Source: a virus. From it: 29,449 nucleotides of DNA. Positions 23,224 to 29,449 of this stretch are shown here, piece by piece; position 1 is the first letter of the stretch; each line of letters begins with the position of its first letter. Under the pieces are notes generated by a model, which ran no database searches, was not told the origin of the DNA, and worked only from the letters and a program-made list of their open reading frames with translations. The DNA lies in IMG/VR virus record IMGVR_UViG_3300042691_022814, positions 1-29,449 of that record; one strand, written 5' to 3'. The position numbers and the translations under genes are program-made.

Positions 23224-26200
23224 TTATTCCTCCCCTCTCGATTCTGTCTGTGAGCGTGCAGCATTTTTGACAACGCTCCCTGATCCGGTAAGTATACCCC
23301 AGATGACTGGGTAATTACAGACGGTTTAGCTTTCGCCGACGAAATTGTCAATCCGGCCCTGCCGTCATCGGTAAACATCAGGTATCTCGCCGCATCACAT
23401 GTATGATCCCGGAACTTCAACGGCGTTCTGCGTGCATCCTTCGGGTTCTTGCTCGCTGACGGATCACCGCCGCTACCACGCTCCCAGCGATACGTTTTCA
23501 TCTGCTGAACCAACGTCGGGCAGTTGCTGCGATGAATGAACAGTTTCGGCTCCAGTCGTCTTTCACCGGTCACCAGATCCACTACCGGCACCTGAGGTTT
23601 CAACAGATACTGCAGATGCTCAATTCCTTCAATGACAGCGTTCCTGCCTCGTCCAATCTGTAACGGCTTGACATCTTTGCTCTGTACGTACTGACTGAGC
23701 TTGCTCGCAATTCTGATATTGTCCGGGCTGCTCGGGTCAGCGTATGTCATGCCATACTTCTTGTCGTGCTCCGGCCACTCCCAGCGATGGTAGACCTCTT
23801 CCAGATGGTCAATCGTCGTCTTGCTCTGGTCATGGCTTACGTACTCGTCGTAGAGAAACCACTGCCCGAGACTATTCTTTGCCCCCCATAGACAGTTTCC
23901 GCAAACGAACGGGACATGCCCCGGTCTTCTCACGATCAGTGTGCCATTTGGTACGGAAACACATCGCACAATTCCTGTGTAGTGAGTCTTTTCTAATGGC
24001 AACTTGCTTCCTTTTGCGTGTTTCGATTGCAGTAAACCAACTTTATACAGATTGATGTCTTTTCCAGTGTATCCACTCTTAATATGTGTGCAGTGGATCT
24101 TACTCGCGATACCACAATGCACAGCGAGTTCCTGGATATCATTTGCAAGCTGTTCACTTGTTGAAAAGATAGCACGGCTTACTGCGTGTCGTGGGTTGGA
24201 GTTTTTGGGTCTTTTTCTTCCGTCACCCAGCTCCAAACCAGAAAGAAATTTACGCTTTGCCTCAATTGGCCATGTGAACACTATCCGTGGAATTCGCTTG
24301 CTTCGCGATTTATTACCACCTTCGTGACATTTGATCCACTCATACAACGCAGTGGAGGCGATCGTAAACTTATGGGCACCACCCTGATTGTTGGTCGACT
24401 TCCAATATTTCCACCCCAAAGCATCGAGCACCTGAACGACCTGTTCCATGTGCGTTTTTTGTGCTATGCAAACGTGTCGATTCGTCTTGTGGGATGAAAG
24501 ACACCCTTCGGCAATATAAAGACCGAGAAATTCAGCAAATGCACACAGGTCAACATCAGGCAACCGCTTACACCCATTAGTGTGGGGAATTTGAAACATT
24601 GAAGAATATACTGACTCGCATCCACGCGATGTTGTTGGAATCATGATGTTGCGATGATCAAAAAAGTGGCTTGCAGTAACCTTTCTCAGAGGTTCTGTCG
24701 ACCTTGACCTGACCACAATCTCATGGTCGGGCGTCACAGAAAACCCAACACCCTCACATCGCGGCTCACTGGTTATCATTTCGCCATCCCATGGCTTGGC
24801 GATAATCGCCGTGGGATGCTGCAATTGCAATTTCTCCGATTCCATATCCATGGTCATAATTTGATCATTCATGGATACGTCAGCGAAGTATTTCCACCCG
24901 CTATCGGTCAGCACCTGCATTTTGTCATCGAAACATACAAAGTCGTTTTCCGGGCCTGCCCCCCAGTCGATCCCTCTGCGATGCTGACAGTCACGAATGC
25001 GTGACCACATCTCATCGCCCATGCAGTGAATCGACGGATTGAATTCTTTGTAAATCGTCCCTTCGAACGACGCGAACAGTCCTTTCATCCTCACATCGAG
25101 CATTTCGGACGGGACCATCCCGAAGAACTCTTTGAACCACTCCATATCAACGTGACCAGCCTCAGCGGCACATGCAGTATTGGCGTGATACACTTCCCAG
25201 TTGTGCGGCAAATACCGCAAACCCGGCGTTCGCTTACCGGGTCCGGGATCTTTCCCGTTGTTCAGCATCTCCTCAATATCGATCGACATATCAGGATCGA
25301 CAGGCGTGTATTCCACCAGTTTCGAGCCGGGGAAGTTGTACTCACGGCACCCGCGAAGCACTTCTTCGAACACACCCCATGGGAACTGTTCGATAAACCC
25401 GAACCCGCCTAATGACCGTGCCTGCATCTGCCCACGACCCTGACGCCAGCTCTTGAACTCCAAACACCAGTTCTTACCGGGATGACCTGGAGGACTCTTC
25501 AGAGGCACTCGAAACGGCCAGTTGTTGTTGACCTTGTGCCACTGAATCCGCTTCCGATCAATCGCGTTGTCAGGCAAATGGCCCTGCTGATCGAATTTCT
25601 CGTCGAACATCGAACCGCATTGTTGGTACGACTCCGAAATCACCCAAAACGGCGTATCTCGCCTTGGCGGCGGAGTCTCTAACACAAACCGGCATATCTT
25701 CGCTACGAGGCATGTTGTCGTTCCGGAATTGGCAGAGATTCCACCAGCAAGCCAATAGTTTCCATATCCCGGCACTTCGAAATCATAAAATGGTTGTGGC
25801 GGTTTTGGCTCTATGCTAGTTACAATGATCGCTTCATGTGTATCCGAAAATGCCCATTTGAGAGGGTGATTCAGTGCAAAGTGTAATCGATCAAGCGTTT
25901 GAGATGTACAAGAACGGCGTGAGTCTTCGCACAATTGCATCAACTCTTCATGTTGACCGCCGCAAAGTGTCCAGGCTTCTGAAAGCGGCAGGTCACACCA
26001 CTCGTTGCGGACGACAGCCGTTGACAGGACGTCCCGGAACAACAGTCCATTTCCATGGATACATTCTTGTTCATCGCCCTGATCATCCACGAGCCAATCA
26101 GCGTGGTTACGTGCGAGAACACCGGCTGGTGATGGAAAACATTCTTGGGCGATACCTTTTACCAACTGAGGTAGTTCATCACAAAAACGGCGACCGCACA

Positions 26201-26855
26201 GACAATCGTCCTGAGAATCTTGAGCTGTTTGGCTCAAACTCAGAGCATGTGTCGGAGACATTTCAAAAGCAGTGGCCGGTAGAACTGATTCGCAAGTGGT
26301 GGCGAGAAAATCTGTGCATCTCACATATCGCTGCAATGATCGGTCGATCTGAGATTGCAGTGAGAAAACGCCTGGTTGCGATTGGGGAGACTCCGGAGTG
26401 CCGCATTCATCGACACGCGGAGCTAACAGCCGATCACCTTCGTGAAGCTGCCCAGCTTGCACCCATTTACCGCTCACAGTCAAAAACCAGTGCCCGGCTG
26501 TACAAGACACTTCCTGACCATTTGAAAACCGTATGGACAGAATTGGGGCTACCCCTTTCTGATACGGCTGTTTTGCCCATGCCACATCGAGACGACCAGT
26601 CTTCGGGTTCAACGCATACACTCGATGCGGCCCCGCAATCTTTGCGATCGGCGTAGAGATTCCAGACACGGGATCTAAAATGGCAGTGGTGGCAATGGTA
26701 CAGCCGTTGCCCCCCAAAAGCCAAGCCACACCCTCAGCCTGTGACTGGTAGAACGCAGTCTGCTCGTCGTACTTCTCAGGCTGATCCGCTCGTGGCGTGA
26801 AGTGCATATAGGCTGGCCAGTCTCGGACACTTCCCTGCTGTACCGTGGCTACCAT
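23220..26855 (-). CDS. Terminase large subunit (TerL) with two inteins
   Basis: 1211 residues, of which 539 remain after removal of two inteins (residues 52-376 and 641-987). The extein is a packaging ATPase-nuclease. The P-loop region is LLGGNG joined to SGTTTCLVAK after splicing. A Walker-B-like segment is FGFIEQFPWG at about 485-494. The RNase-H-like nuclease has GIDWGAGPEN (D630), YADPSSPDN (D1040) and HTCDAARYL (D1154) as the likely metal aspartates. ATG 26853-26855 has AAGGATC upstream. The canonical P-loop Lys is a Thr here and the Walker-B Asp is an Ile, so motor activity needs checking; related proteins may share this. No small terminase is recognised beside it. Confidence 0.88.
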   Translation of the reverse strand: MVATVQQGSVRDWPAYMHFTPRADQPEKYDEQTAFYQSQAEGVAWLLGGNGCTIATTAILDPVSGISTPIAKIAGPHRVYALNPKTGRLDVAWAKQPYQKGVAPILSIRFSNGQEVSCTAGHWFLTVSGKWVQAGQLHEGDRLLAPRVDECGTPESPQSQPGVFSLQSQIDRSLQRYVRCTDFLATTCESVLPATAFEMSPTHALSLSQTAQDSQDDCLCGRRFCDELPQLVKGIAQECFPSPAGVLARNHADWLVDDQGDEQECIHGNGLLFRDVLSTAVVRNEWCDLPLSEAWTLCGGQHEELMQLCEDSRRSCTSQTLDRLHFALNHPLKWAFSDTHEAIIVTSIEPKPPQPFYDFEVPGYGNYWLAGGISANSGTTTCLVAKICRFVLETPPPRRDTPFWVISESYQQCGSMFDEKFDQQGHLPDNAIDRKRIQWHKVNNNWPFRVPLKSPPGHPGKNWCLEFKSWRQGRGQMQARSLGGFGFIEQFPWGVFEEVLRGCREYNFPGSKLVEYTPVDPDMSIDIEEMLNNGKDPGPGKRTPGLRYLPHNWEVYHANTACAAEAGHVDMEWFKEFFGMVPSEMLDVRMKGLFASFEGTIYKEFNPSIHCMGDEMWSRIRDCQHRRGIDWGAGPENDFVCFDDKMQVLTDSGWKYFADVSMNDQIMTMDMESEKLQLQHPTAIIAKPWDGEMITSEPRCEGVGFSVTPDHEIVVRSRSTEPLRKVTASHFFDHRNIMIPTTSRGCESVYSSMFQIPHTNGCKRLPDVDLCAFAEFLGLYIAEGCLSSHKTNRHVCIAQKTHMEQVVQVLDALGWKYWKSTNNQGGAHKFTIASTALYEWIKCHEGGNKSRSKRIPRIVFTWPIEAKRKFLSGLELGDGRKRPKNSNPRHAVSRAIFSTSEQLANDIQELAVHCGIASKIHCTHIKSGYTGKDINLYKVGLLQSKHAKGSKLPLEKTHYTGIVRCVSVPNGTLIVRRPGHVPFVCGNCLWGAKNSLGQWFLYDEYVSHDQSKTTIDHLEEVYHRWEWPEHDKKYGMTYADPSSPDNIRIASKLSQYVQSKDVKPLQIGRGRNAVIEGIEHLQYLLKPQVPVVDLVTGERRLEPKLFIHRSNCPTLVQQMKTYRWERGSGGDPSASKNPKDARRTPLKFRDHTCDAARYLMFTDDGRAGLTISSAKAKPSVITQSSGVYLPDQGALSKMLHAHRQNREGRNK
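23895..24935 (-). other. Intein 2: LAGLIDADG (DOD) intein in TerL nuclease domain
   Basis: 347 residues (641-987) bounded by C641 (FVCFDDKMQ) and N987 followed by C988 (CGN, then CLWGAKN). An A block (CFDDKMQVLTDSGWKYF), a B-like block (VTPDHEIVVRS) and the C-terminal GN plus +1 Cys support splicing. Two LAGLIDADG motifs are visible, LGLYIAEG at about 777 and LSGLELGDG at about 871, so this is a full-size intein with an in-frame homing endonuclease. It interrupts the extein just after GIDWGAGPENDFV, beside the first catalytic Asp. Confidence 0.88.
25728..26702 (-). other. Intein 1: mini-intein-type splicing domain in the TerL P-loop with an antisense HNH gene inside
   Basis: 325 residues (52-376) running from C52 (CTIATTAILDPVSG) to N376 with +1 Ser (GISAN, then SGTTT). 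Block B is visible at about 114-130 (VSCTAGHWFLTVSGKW, with T119 and H122). Block F is near FYDFEVPGYGNYWLAGG at about 356-372. The penultimate residue is Ala rather than His. Between blocks B and F the reading frame has no LAGLIDADG or HNH motif and reads as low-quality sequence with many cysteines, because it is the antisense of a plus-strand HNH gene. Splicing would restore the terminase P-loop. Confidence 0.88.
25874..26656 (+). CDS. HNH homing endonuclease encoded antisense within intein 1
   Basis: 260 residues from GTG 25874-25876; GAGAGGG lies about 7 nt upstream as an RBS. Residues 1-43 look like a helix-turn-helix (MYKNGVSLRTIASTLHVD). The HNH core is at about 80-125: REHRLVMENILGRYLLP, then VVHHKNGDRTDNRPENLELF, with H102-H103, N105, N111 and SEH124 as expected for phage HNH_3-type endonucleases. 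A second helix-turn-helix-like segment lies near 140-170 (WWRENLCISHIAAMIGRSEI). The only plus-strand gene in the window; it lies wholly inside intein 1 coding DNA on the other strand. Its last about 80 codons are antisense to the intein splicing block B. A weak -10-like TACAAT is at 25821-25826. Confidence 0.86.
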   Translation: MQSVIDQAFEMYKNGVSLRTIASTLHVDRRKVSRLLKAAGHTTRCGRQPLTGRPGTTVHFHGYILVHRPDHPRANQRGYVREHRLVMENILGRYLLPTEVVHHKNGDRTDNRPENLELFGSNSEHVSETFQKQWPVELIRKWWRENLCISHIAAMIGRSEIAVRKRLVAIGETPECRIHRHAELTADHLREAAQLAPIYRSQSKTSARLYKTLPDHLKTVWTELGLPLSDTAVLPMPHRDDQSSGSTHTLDAAPQSLRSA

Positions 26856-26864
26856 ATCGATCCT

Positions 26865-27236
26865 TCACTCTACAGCCGACTCAATCACCTGAAACGCAAT
26901 GATATTGTAGTAATAATCCTGATTCTGATGCCGCCAATCGAAGTGCCCAGCAATGCCCGTCTCGTCACGCCCAATGCTTTTCCCGCCGTCATATCGAACC
27001 CTGACCGTCGTACCCTTGCTCACAGGGCAGAATCCACCTTTCCAGAGGATCCACGTCCCATAGGGAGCATTGATGATGCTCTCACAACTGACGGCACCAG
27101 GTTCTACCAACGTCGGAGCCATTGGAGTACGCTCACCGCAGTTGTGCCGCAGCAGATGACGCAGGCAGCGTTCCCGCTCCGCACAGTCAGCCCCGATGCA
27201 TCGGCAGATATCATTCGCTAGTTTTTGTGGCGTCAT
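26865..27236 (-). CDS. Small Cys-rich phage protein
   Basis: About 123 residues from ATG 27234-27236 (MTPQKLANDICRCIGADC); an upstream ATG at 27243-27245 is also possible, and both overlap the previous gene by 26-35 nt. Cysteines in the N-terminal half (DICRCIGADCAERERC, then HNCGE) suggest a metal-binding fold. The second half has WILWKGGFCPVSKGTTVRV and ends in an aromatic segment (QDYYYNIIAFQVIES), a pattern common in phage proteins of unknown function. Nine bases separate it from the terminase start, so it is probably co-transcribed. No function is assigned. Confidence 0.62.
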   Translation of the reverse strand: MTPQKLANDICRCIGADCAERERCLRHLLRHNCGERTPMAPTLVEPGAVSCESIINAPYGTWILWKGGFCPVSKGTTVRVRYDGGKSIGRDETGIAGHFDWRHQNQDYYYNIIAFQVIESAVE

Positions 27237-27582
27237 CCAATCCATCCCTATGACCTGACACGATGTACATCCGATACAAGTCTGTACTGCCACACTCTCG
27301 AAAACCGCGACCGAACTGCTTTGCCCGTGCTTCCATCGCGTGTTGTGGTAATTCCATCGCCATGAACGAAAAGCTCAGACCTGACTTCAGCAGCGTCTCG
27401 AAGTTGGCAGCTTCCCATCCCCAACGGAACATCCGCCGATCATCTCTGCCAGTCGGCATGATCCACTTATGCTGGTCTGCCCATTCCCAGAACGGCGAGC
27501 CAGTCGTGAAGAACTCACCCGAGTCGACCGGCTCGAAGCACTCATCGTTGGTCGGCAACAGGTCATCCAGTGGTATGCTCAT
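27211..27582 (-). CDS. Hypothetical phage protein
   Basis: 123 residues, ATG 27580-27582 overlapping the upstream stop by ATGA. Acidic N-terminus (MSIPLDDLLPTNDECFEPVD), Trp-rich middle (PFWEWADQHKWIMPTG, MFRWGWEAANFETLL) and a helical region (LPQHAMEARAKQFGRGF). No signal peptide or membrane segment. No family recognised; in the small-gene run that precedes the terminase. Confidence 0.58.
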   Translation of the reverse strand: MSIPLDDLLPTNDECFEPVDSGEFFTTGSPFWEWADQHKWIMPTGRDDRRMFRWGWEAANFETLLKSGLSFSFMAMELPQHAMEARAKQFGRGFRECGSTDLYRMYIVSGHRDGLDDATKTSE

Positions 27583-27788
27583 TCGATCTTATCCATTTCT
27601 ACCGCTACTGCCTGATCCCATTTCCACGACTTGCGAGCCTTTTGACCATCCGGAACACTATATGGCACCAGCAGAACGTATCGCTGGTCATATTCTTCTT
27701 CAATCCTCTCGTCAGCAATTCGATACACGACACCATTCCGCCTGACCCACAGATCGCCCACGTTCACCGTGATCACAATATCAATCAT
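27579..27788 (-). CDS. Hypothetical small phage protein
   Basis: 69 residues from ATG 27786-27788, which overlaps the previous stop by ATGA; an ATG 12 nt upstream is possible. The sequence starts MIDIVITVNVGDLWVRR, then NGVVYRIADERIEEEYDQRY, and ends AVAVEMDKIE. Beta-rich start, basic middle. No motif is recognised. Coupled to both neighbours by 4-nt overlaps. Confidence 0.55.
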   Translation of the reverse strand: MIDIVITVNVGDLWVRRNGVVYRIADERIEEEYDQRYVLLVPYSVPDGQKARKSWKWDQAVAVEMDKIE

Positions 27789-28030
27789 CGCGTCATCCAT
27801 AGCATGAATAAGCCACCCGCAGATATTAGGGCAATCGCATATACGCCCCACTGAAACGCCGTCAACCACATCATCCGAGTGTGCAGGAACTCCAGTCGCT
27901 CATCGAGACTCTTGATCTGACGTTCGAGGTACAGTTTTTCCAGTTCCTCCTGAACGTCGTCCGGAGTTTCCAGCACTTCAACACCCGTTGGCGAAGCGGC
28001 GGGCCATACCCATTTCGTATCCACAGCCAT
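27785..28030 (-). CDS. Small protein with coiled coil and C-terminal membrane segment
   Basis: 81 residues. N-terminal Trp/Pro region (MAVDTKWVWPAASPTGVEVL), then a charged helical segment (QEELEKLYLERQIKSLDERL), then a hydrophobic C-terminal segment (AFQWGVYAIALISAGGLFML) at residues about 58-77. Tail-anchored membrane topology. ATG 28028-28030 overlaps the upstream TAA stop as TAATG. Function unknown; small tail-anchored phage proteins are often lysis or superinfection-exclusion factors, but nothing here decides. Confidence 0.6.
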   Translation of the reverse strand: MAVDTKWVWPAASPTGVEVLETPDDVQEELEKLYLERQIKSLDERLEFLHTRMMWLTAFQWGVYAIALISAGGLFMLWMTR

Positions 28031-28200
28031 TACACATGACCCCCGATATCCGTTCCGTCACCACCACCGCACACGATCGCCAGCATCAACACCAATATTA
28101 GAATGCACATGATCGGGCTAAACACCCACAACAAAAGGAGTCCCCACACGGCTACGCCGAACAGAAACAGGGCAAACAGTGCCGCAACAACCAGATCCAT
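28030..28200 (-). CDS. Very small hydrophobic membrane protein
   Basis: 56 residues from ATG 28198-28200, sharing one base with the upstream TGA. Almost entirely hydrophobic (MDLVVAALFALFLFGVAVWG, then LLLLWVFSPIMCILILV), with a Gly/Asp C-terminus (GGGDGTDIGGHV). Two closely spaced membrane helices, holin-like in size, but short and without a charged tail. Likely an inner-membrane phage protein. Confidence 0.55.
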   Translation of the reverse strand: MDLVVAALFALFLFGVAVWGLLLLWVFSPIMCILILVLMLAIVCGGGDGTDIGGHV

Positions 28201-28493
28201 CACACCGGCCAATCTGCAAGAATGAACGATAGTTTCACGAAGTCCTCATCACACTCGCCACGAAGCCCGCCGCTGTAGTTACAACTGAACACGCCATTTT
28301 TGTTGTACTCGTCACACGCCGTCTGTAGCCTGACCCGTGCTGTCGATCGCAGTTCCCGCTTATCAGGAACGTGTGCGTCCTGACCGAGACCCCATCGCCA
28401 GTTGATCAGCGTCATGACCTTGTGAACCCGATCGAAGTCGAAATAATCCATTATCTCATCGATCTGATCCCGCTGCCACTGCGTCAAATCCAT
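28200..28493 (-). CDS. Conserved-looking small phage protein
   Basis: 97 residues from ATG 28491-28493 (MDLTQWQRDQIDEIMDYFDF). The later ATG is preferred over a GTG nine nt upstream because AGGTGA lies about 5 nt before it. The FDFDRVHKVMTLINWRWG segment and GECDEDFVKLSFILADW end look like a small family seen in phage genomes, though I cannot name it. Two cysteines (TACDEY, SCNYSG). First gene after the inverted repeat at 28519-28567. Confidence 0.58.
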   Translation of the reverse strand: MDLTQWQRDQIDEIMDYFDFDRVHKVMTLINWRWGLGQDAHVPDKRELRSTARVRLQTACDEYNKNGVFSCNYSGGLRGECDEDFVKLSFILADWPV

Positions 28494-28518
28494 CACAGTC
28501 ACCTGATGTAAGATAATA

Positions 28519-28567
28519 GGGTATTACGCTGTATTGAACCCGCACTGAATTCGCAAGCGTAATACCC
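28519..28567. repeat. 12-bp perfect inverted repeat with 25-nt loop, in a leader
   Basis: Arms GGGTATTACGCT (28519-28530) and AGCGTAATACCC (28556-28567). It lies in the 119-base gap between the gene ending at 28622 and the next start at 28493. It has no U-run, so it is not a typical terminator; it could be an operator or a leader hairpin. The remaining gap holds no other feature I can see. Confidence 0.7.
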
Positions 28568-28621
28568 ATCCAGTGTTGTTGGTCACTGGTTCTCGCAAAT
28601 GTACCACTGAATCACGGCTCG

Positions 28622-29005
28622 TCAATCCGTATCGCCCACAAGTCCGGGGAATTTCTCCTCGTCGTCAACGATATCCCGCAATGACTCATGAATTTCAGTC
28701 AACCATTGCTTCTGGTCCGAGCTGAATTTCAGAATATTGTCATTCAATGGACCACCGATGCACGTAAACGACCGCATGACTTTCAAGATAGAAATACGGA
28801 TTGCTGCCAGATGACTTTTGCCTAACTGTAAGTACTCACAGCAGTCATTATCATCCAGCAGCGTCACGCTGACGATCCTGTGATTTTGCCCAGCATCCGA
28901 CGCAGCCAGCAGCGAGAACATGCGAGCCAGATCATTGCCGTCTGTACCGCAAAAGCTCTCATTAGCGGCGAAATCGACCTGAAACGATATTACGTCAACG
29001 CTCAC
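28622..29005 (-). CDS. Hypothetical phage protein
   Basis: 127 residues from GTG 29003-29005, sharing GTGA with the upstream stop and preceded by AGGAGGTGG at about 6 nt, an excellent RBS. N-terminus MSVDVISFQVDFAANESFCG; a Cys pair in DDNDCCEYLQLG; acidic C-terminus (DIVDDEEKFPGLVGDTD). Soluble and mixed; no motif recognised. Last gene before the 119-base gap. Confidence 0.58.
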   Translation of the reverse strand: MSVDVISFQVDFAANESFCGTDGNDLARMFSLLAASDAGQNHRIVSVTLLDDNDCCEYLQLGKSHLAAIRISILKVMRSFTCIGGPLNDNILKFSSDQKQWLTEIHESLRDIVDDEEKFPGLVGDTD

Positions 29006-29442
29006 TTATCCACCTCCTGCATGACTCGTTCAACGGCTTCCACAATGCCGGGCCACGTCTTGCGGTTGAAACTGATGGATAGTCCCGTGTCTTCATCCAT
29101 CAGTCGAATCTCCTTTCTATTTGCATTCACTCGAAAACGGTCATCGAATTCATGGCCAGGATGCCCGTTCCGCTTCACATTTACGACACCAACCTCCGGT
29201 GTATCGGCAATCGTGTACTCCTTTGGCTGGTCAGTGGTCTGCTGATTCCTTTGCTCCACACCCATGATCCGCTGCAACGCCTCAATCAGGGCCGGAACTG
29301 CGTCCAGCGGGATGAAAACCAGATCGCCGTCGGTATCGTGAATCTCAACTCTCGCCTGATCCAATTTAACCTCAAACACGTCGTTTCCGTTGTCGTCAAC
29401 TGCGTACAGTTTCGGCTGAGGACTTTTCAACGTCACACCCAT
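29002..29442 (-). CDS. Hypothetical phage protein with internal repeat
   Basis: 146 residues from ATG 29440-29442; an in-frame GTG directly precedes it, and the true 5' end might lie beyond the window edge. Two halves share a pattern: an Asp/Glu loop, then beta strands and an amphipathic helix (VPALIEALQRIMG in the first, WPGIVEAVERVMQ in the second). This suggests an internal duplication of about 50 residues. No function recognised. Confidence 0.58.
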   Translation of the reverse strand: MGVTLKSPQPKLYAVDDNGNDVFEVKLDQARVEIHDTDGDLVFIPLDAVPALIEALQRIMGVEQRNQQTTDQPKEYTIADTPEVGVVNVKRNGHPGHEFDDRFRVNANRKEIRLMDEDTGLSISFNRKTWPGIVEAVERVMQEVDK

Positions 29443-29449
29443 CACACAC

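Noticed and set aside
26400-26660. Intein 1 linker read as a degraded LAGLIDADG domain
   Set aside because: No LAGLIDADG-like block is found; the linker is fully explained as antisense of the HNH gene.
1-29449. CRISPR arrays, tRNA or rRNA genes, integrase or att sites
   Set aside because: No direct-repeat array, tRNA cloverleaf, rRNA signature, recombinase motif or flanking direct repeat could be seen.

Overview
The window is a virion-morphogenesis and packaging region of a tailed, siphovirus-like phage or prophage. The calls rest on an intein-bearing large terminase, an HK97-type major capsid protein, a Mu gp29/DUF935-like portal, a gp36-like head-completion protein, a tail-chaperone gene with a programmed frameshift, a tape-measure-like protein and several large tail proteins. 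Every gene is on the minus strand, tightly packed and often coupled by 1-8 nt ATGA, GTGA or TGATG overlaps, so it reads right to left as one operon. The single exception is a plus-strand HNH endonuclease gene. No integrase, repressor, replication, tRNA, rRNA or CRISPR sequence is visible. The host cannot be read from the sequence. A planctomycete-type host is only an impression from protein flavour and should not be relied on.

Layout in transcription order. 29442-26865: a run of small genes of unknown function, including two short membrane proteins and a Cys-rich protein. 26855-23220: the large terminase, carrying two inteins. 23223-20328: small accessory genes (coiled-coil membrane protein, acidic-tail protein, KTSC-domain protein, membrane protein, zinc-ribbon protein), some with long same-strand overlaps. 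20203-17077: a scaffold/protease-like protein, a decoration protein and the major capsid protein. 16962-15273: head completion, a tube-like protein and the chaperone pair. 15280-6452: tape measure, distal tail proteins and a Cys-rich protein. 6400-1233: a 1231-residue portal fused to a winged-helix-like segment, a sigma-factor-like segment and a pyrophosphatase-like domain, then a 490-residue virion-type protein. 1197-1: two small beta proteins, a membrane coiled-coil protein and the start of another membrane protein. No gene-free stretch exceeds about 125 bases once the frameshifted chaperone extension (15273-15527) is counted.

The most unusual element is in the terminase. Intein 1 (25728-26702) interrupts the ATPase P-loop. 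Instead of an in-frame endonuclease domain it carries a complete HNH endonuclease gene on the opposite strand (25874-26656, plus), while the intein frame stays open across its antisense. Intein 2 (23895-24935) in the same gene is a conventional LAGLIDADG intein beside the first nuclease aspartate. Other points worth attention are a family of three perfect 24-28 bp palindromes sharing a 22-bp core with symmetric base changes, the multi-domain portal fusion and its position after the tail genes, the A9 slippery site, and a duplicated hairpin-plus-RBS leader before the two capsid genes.
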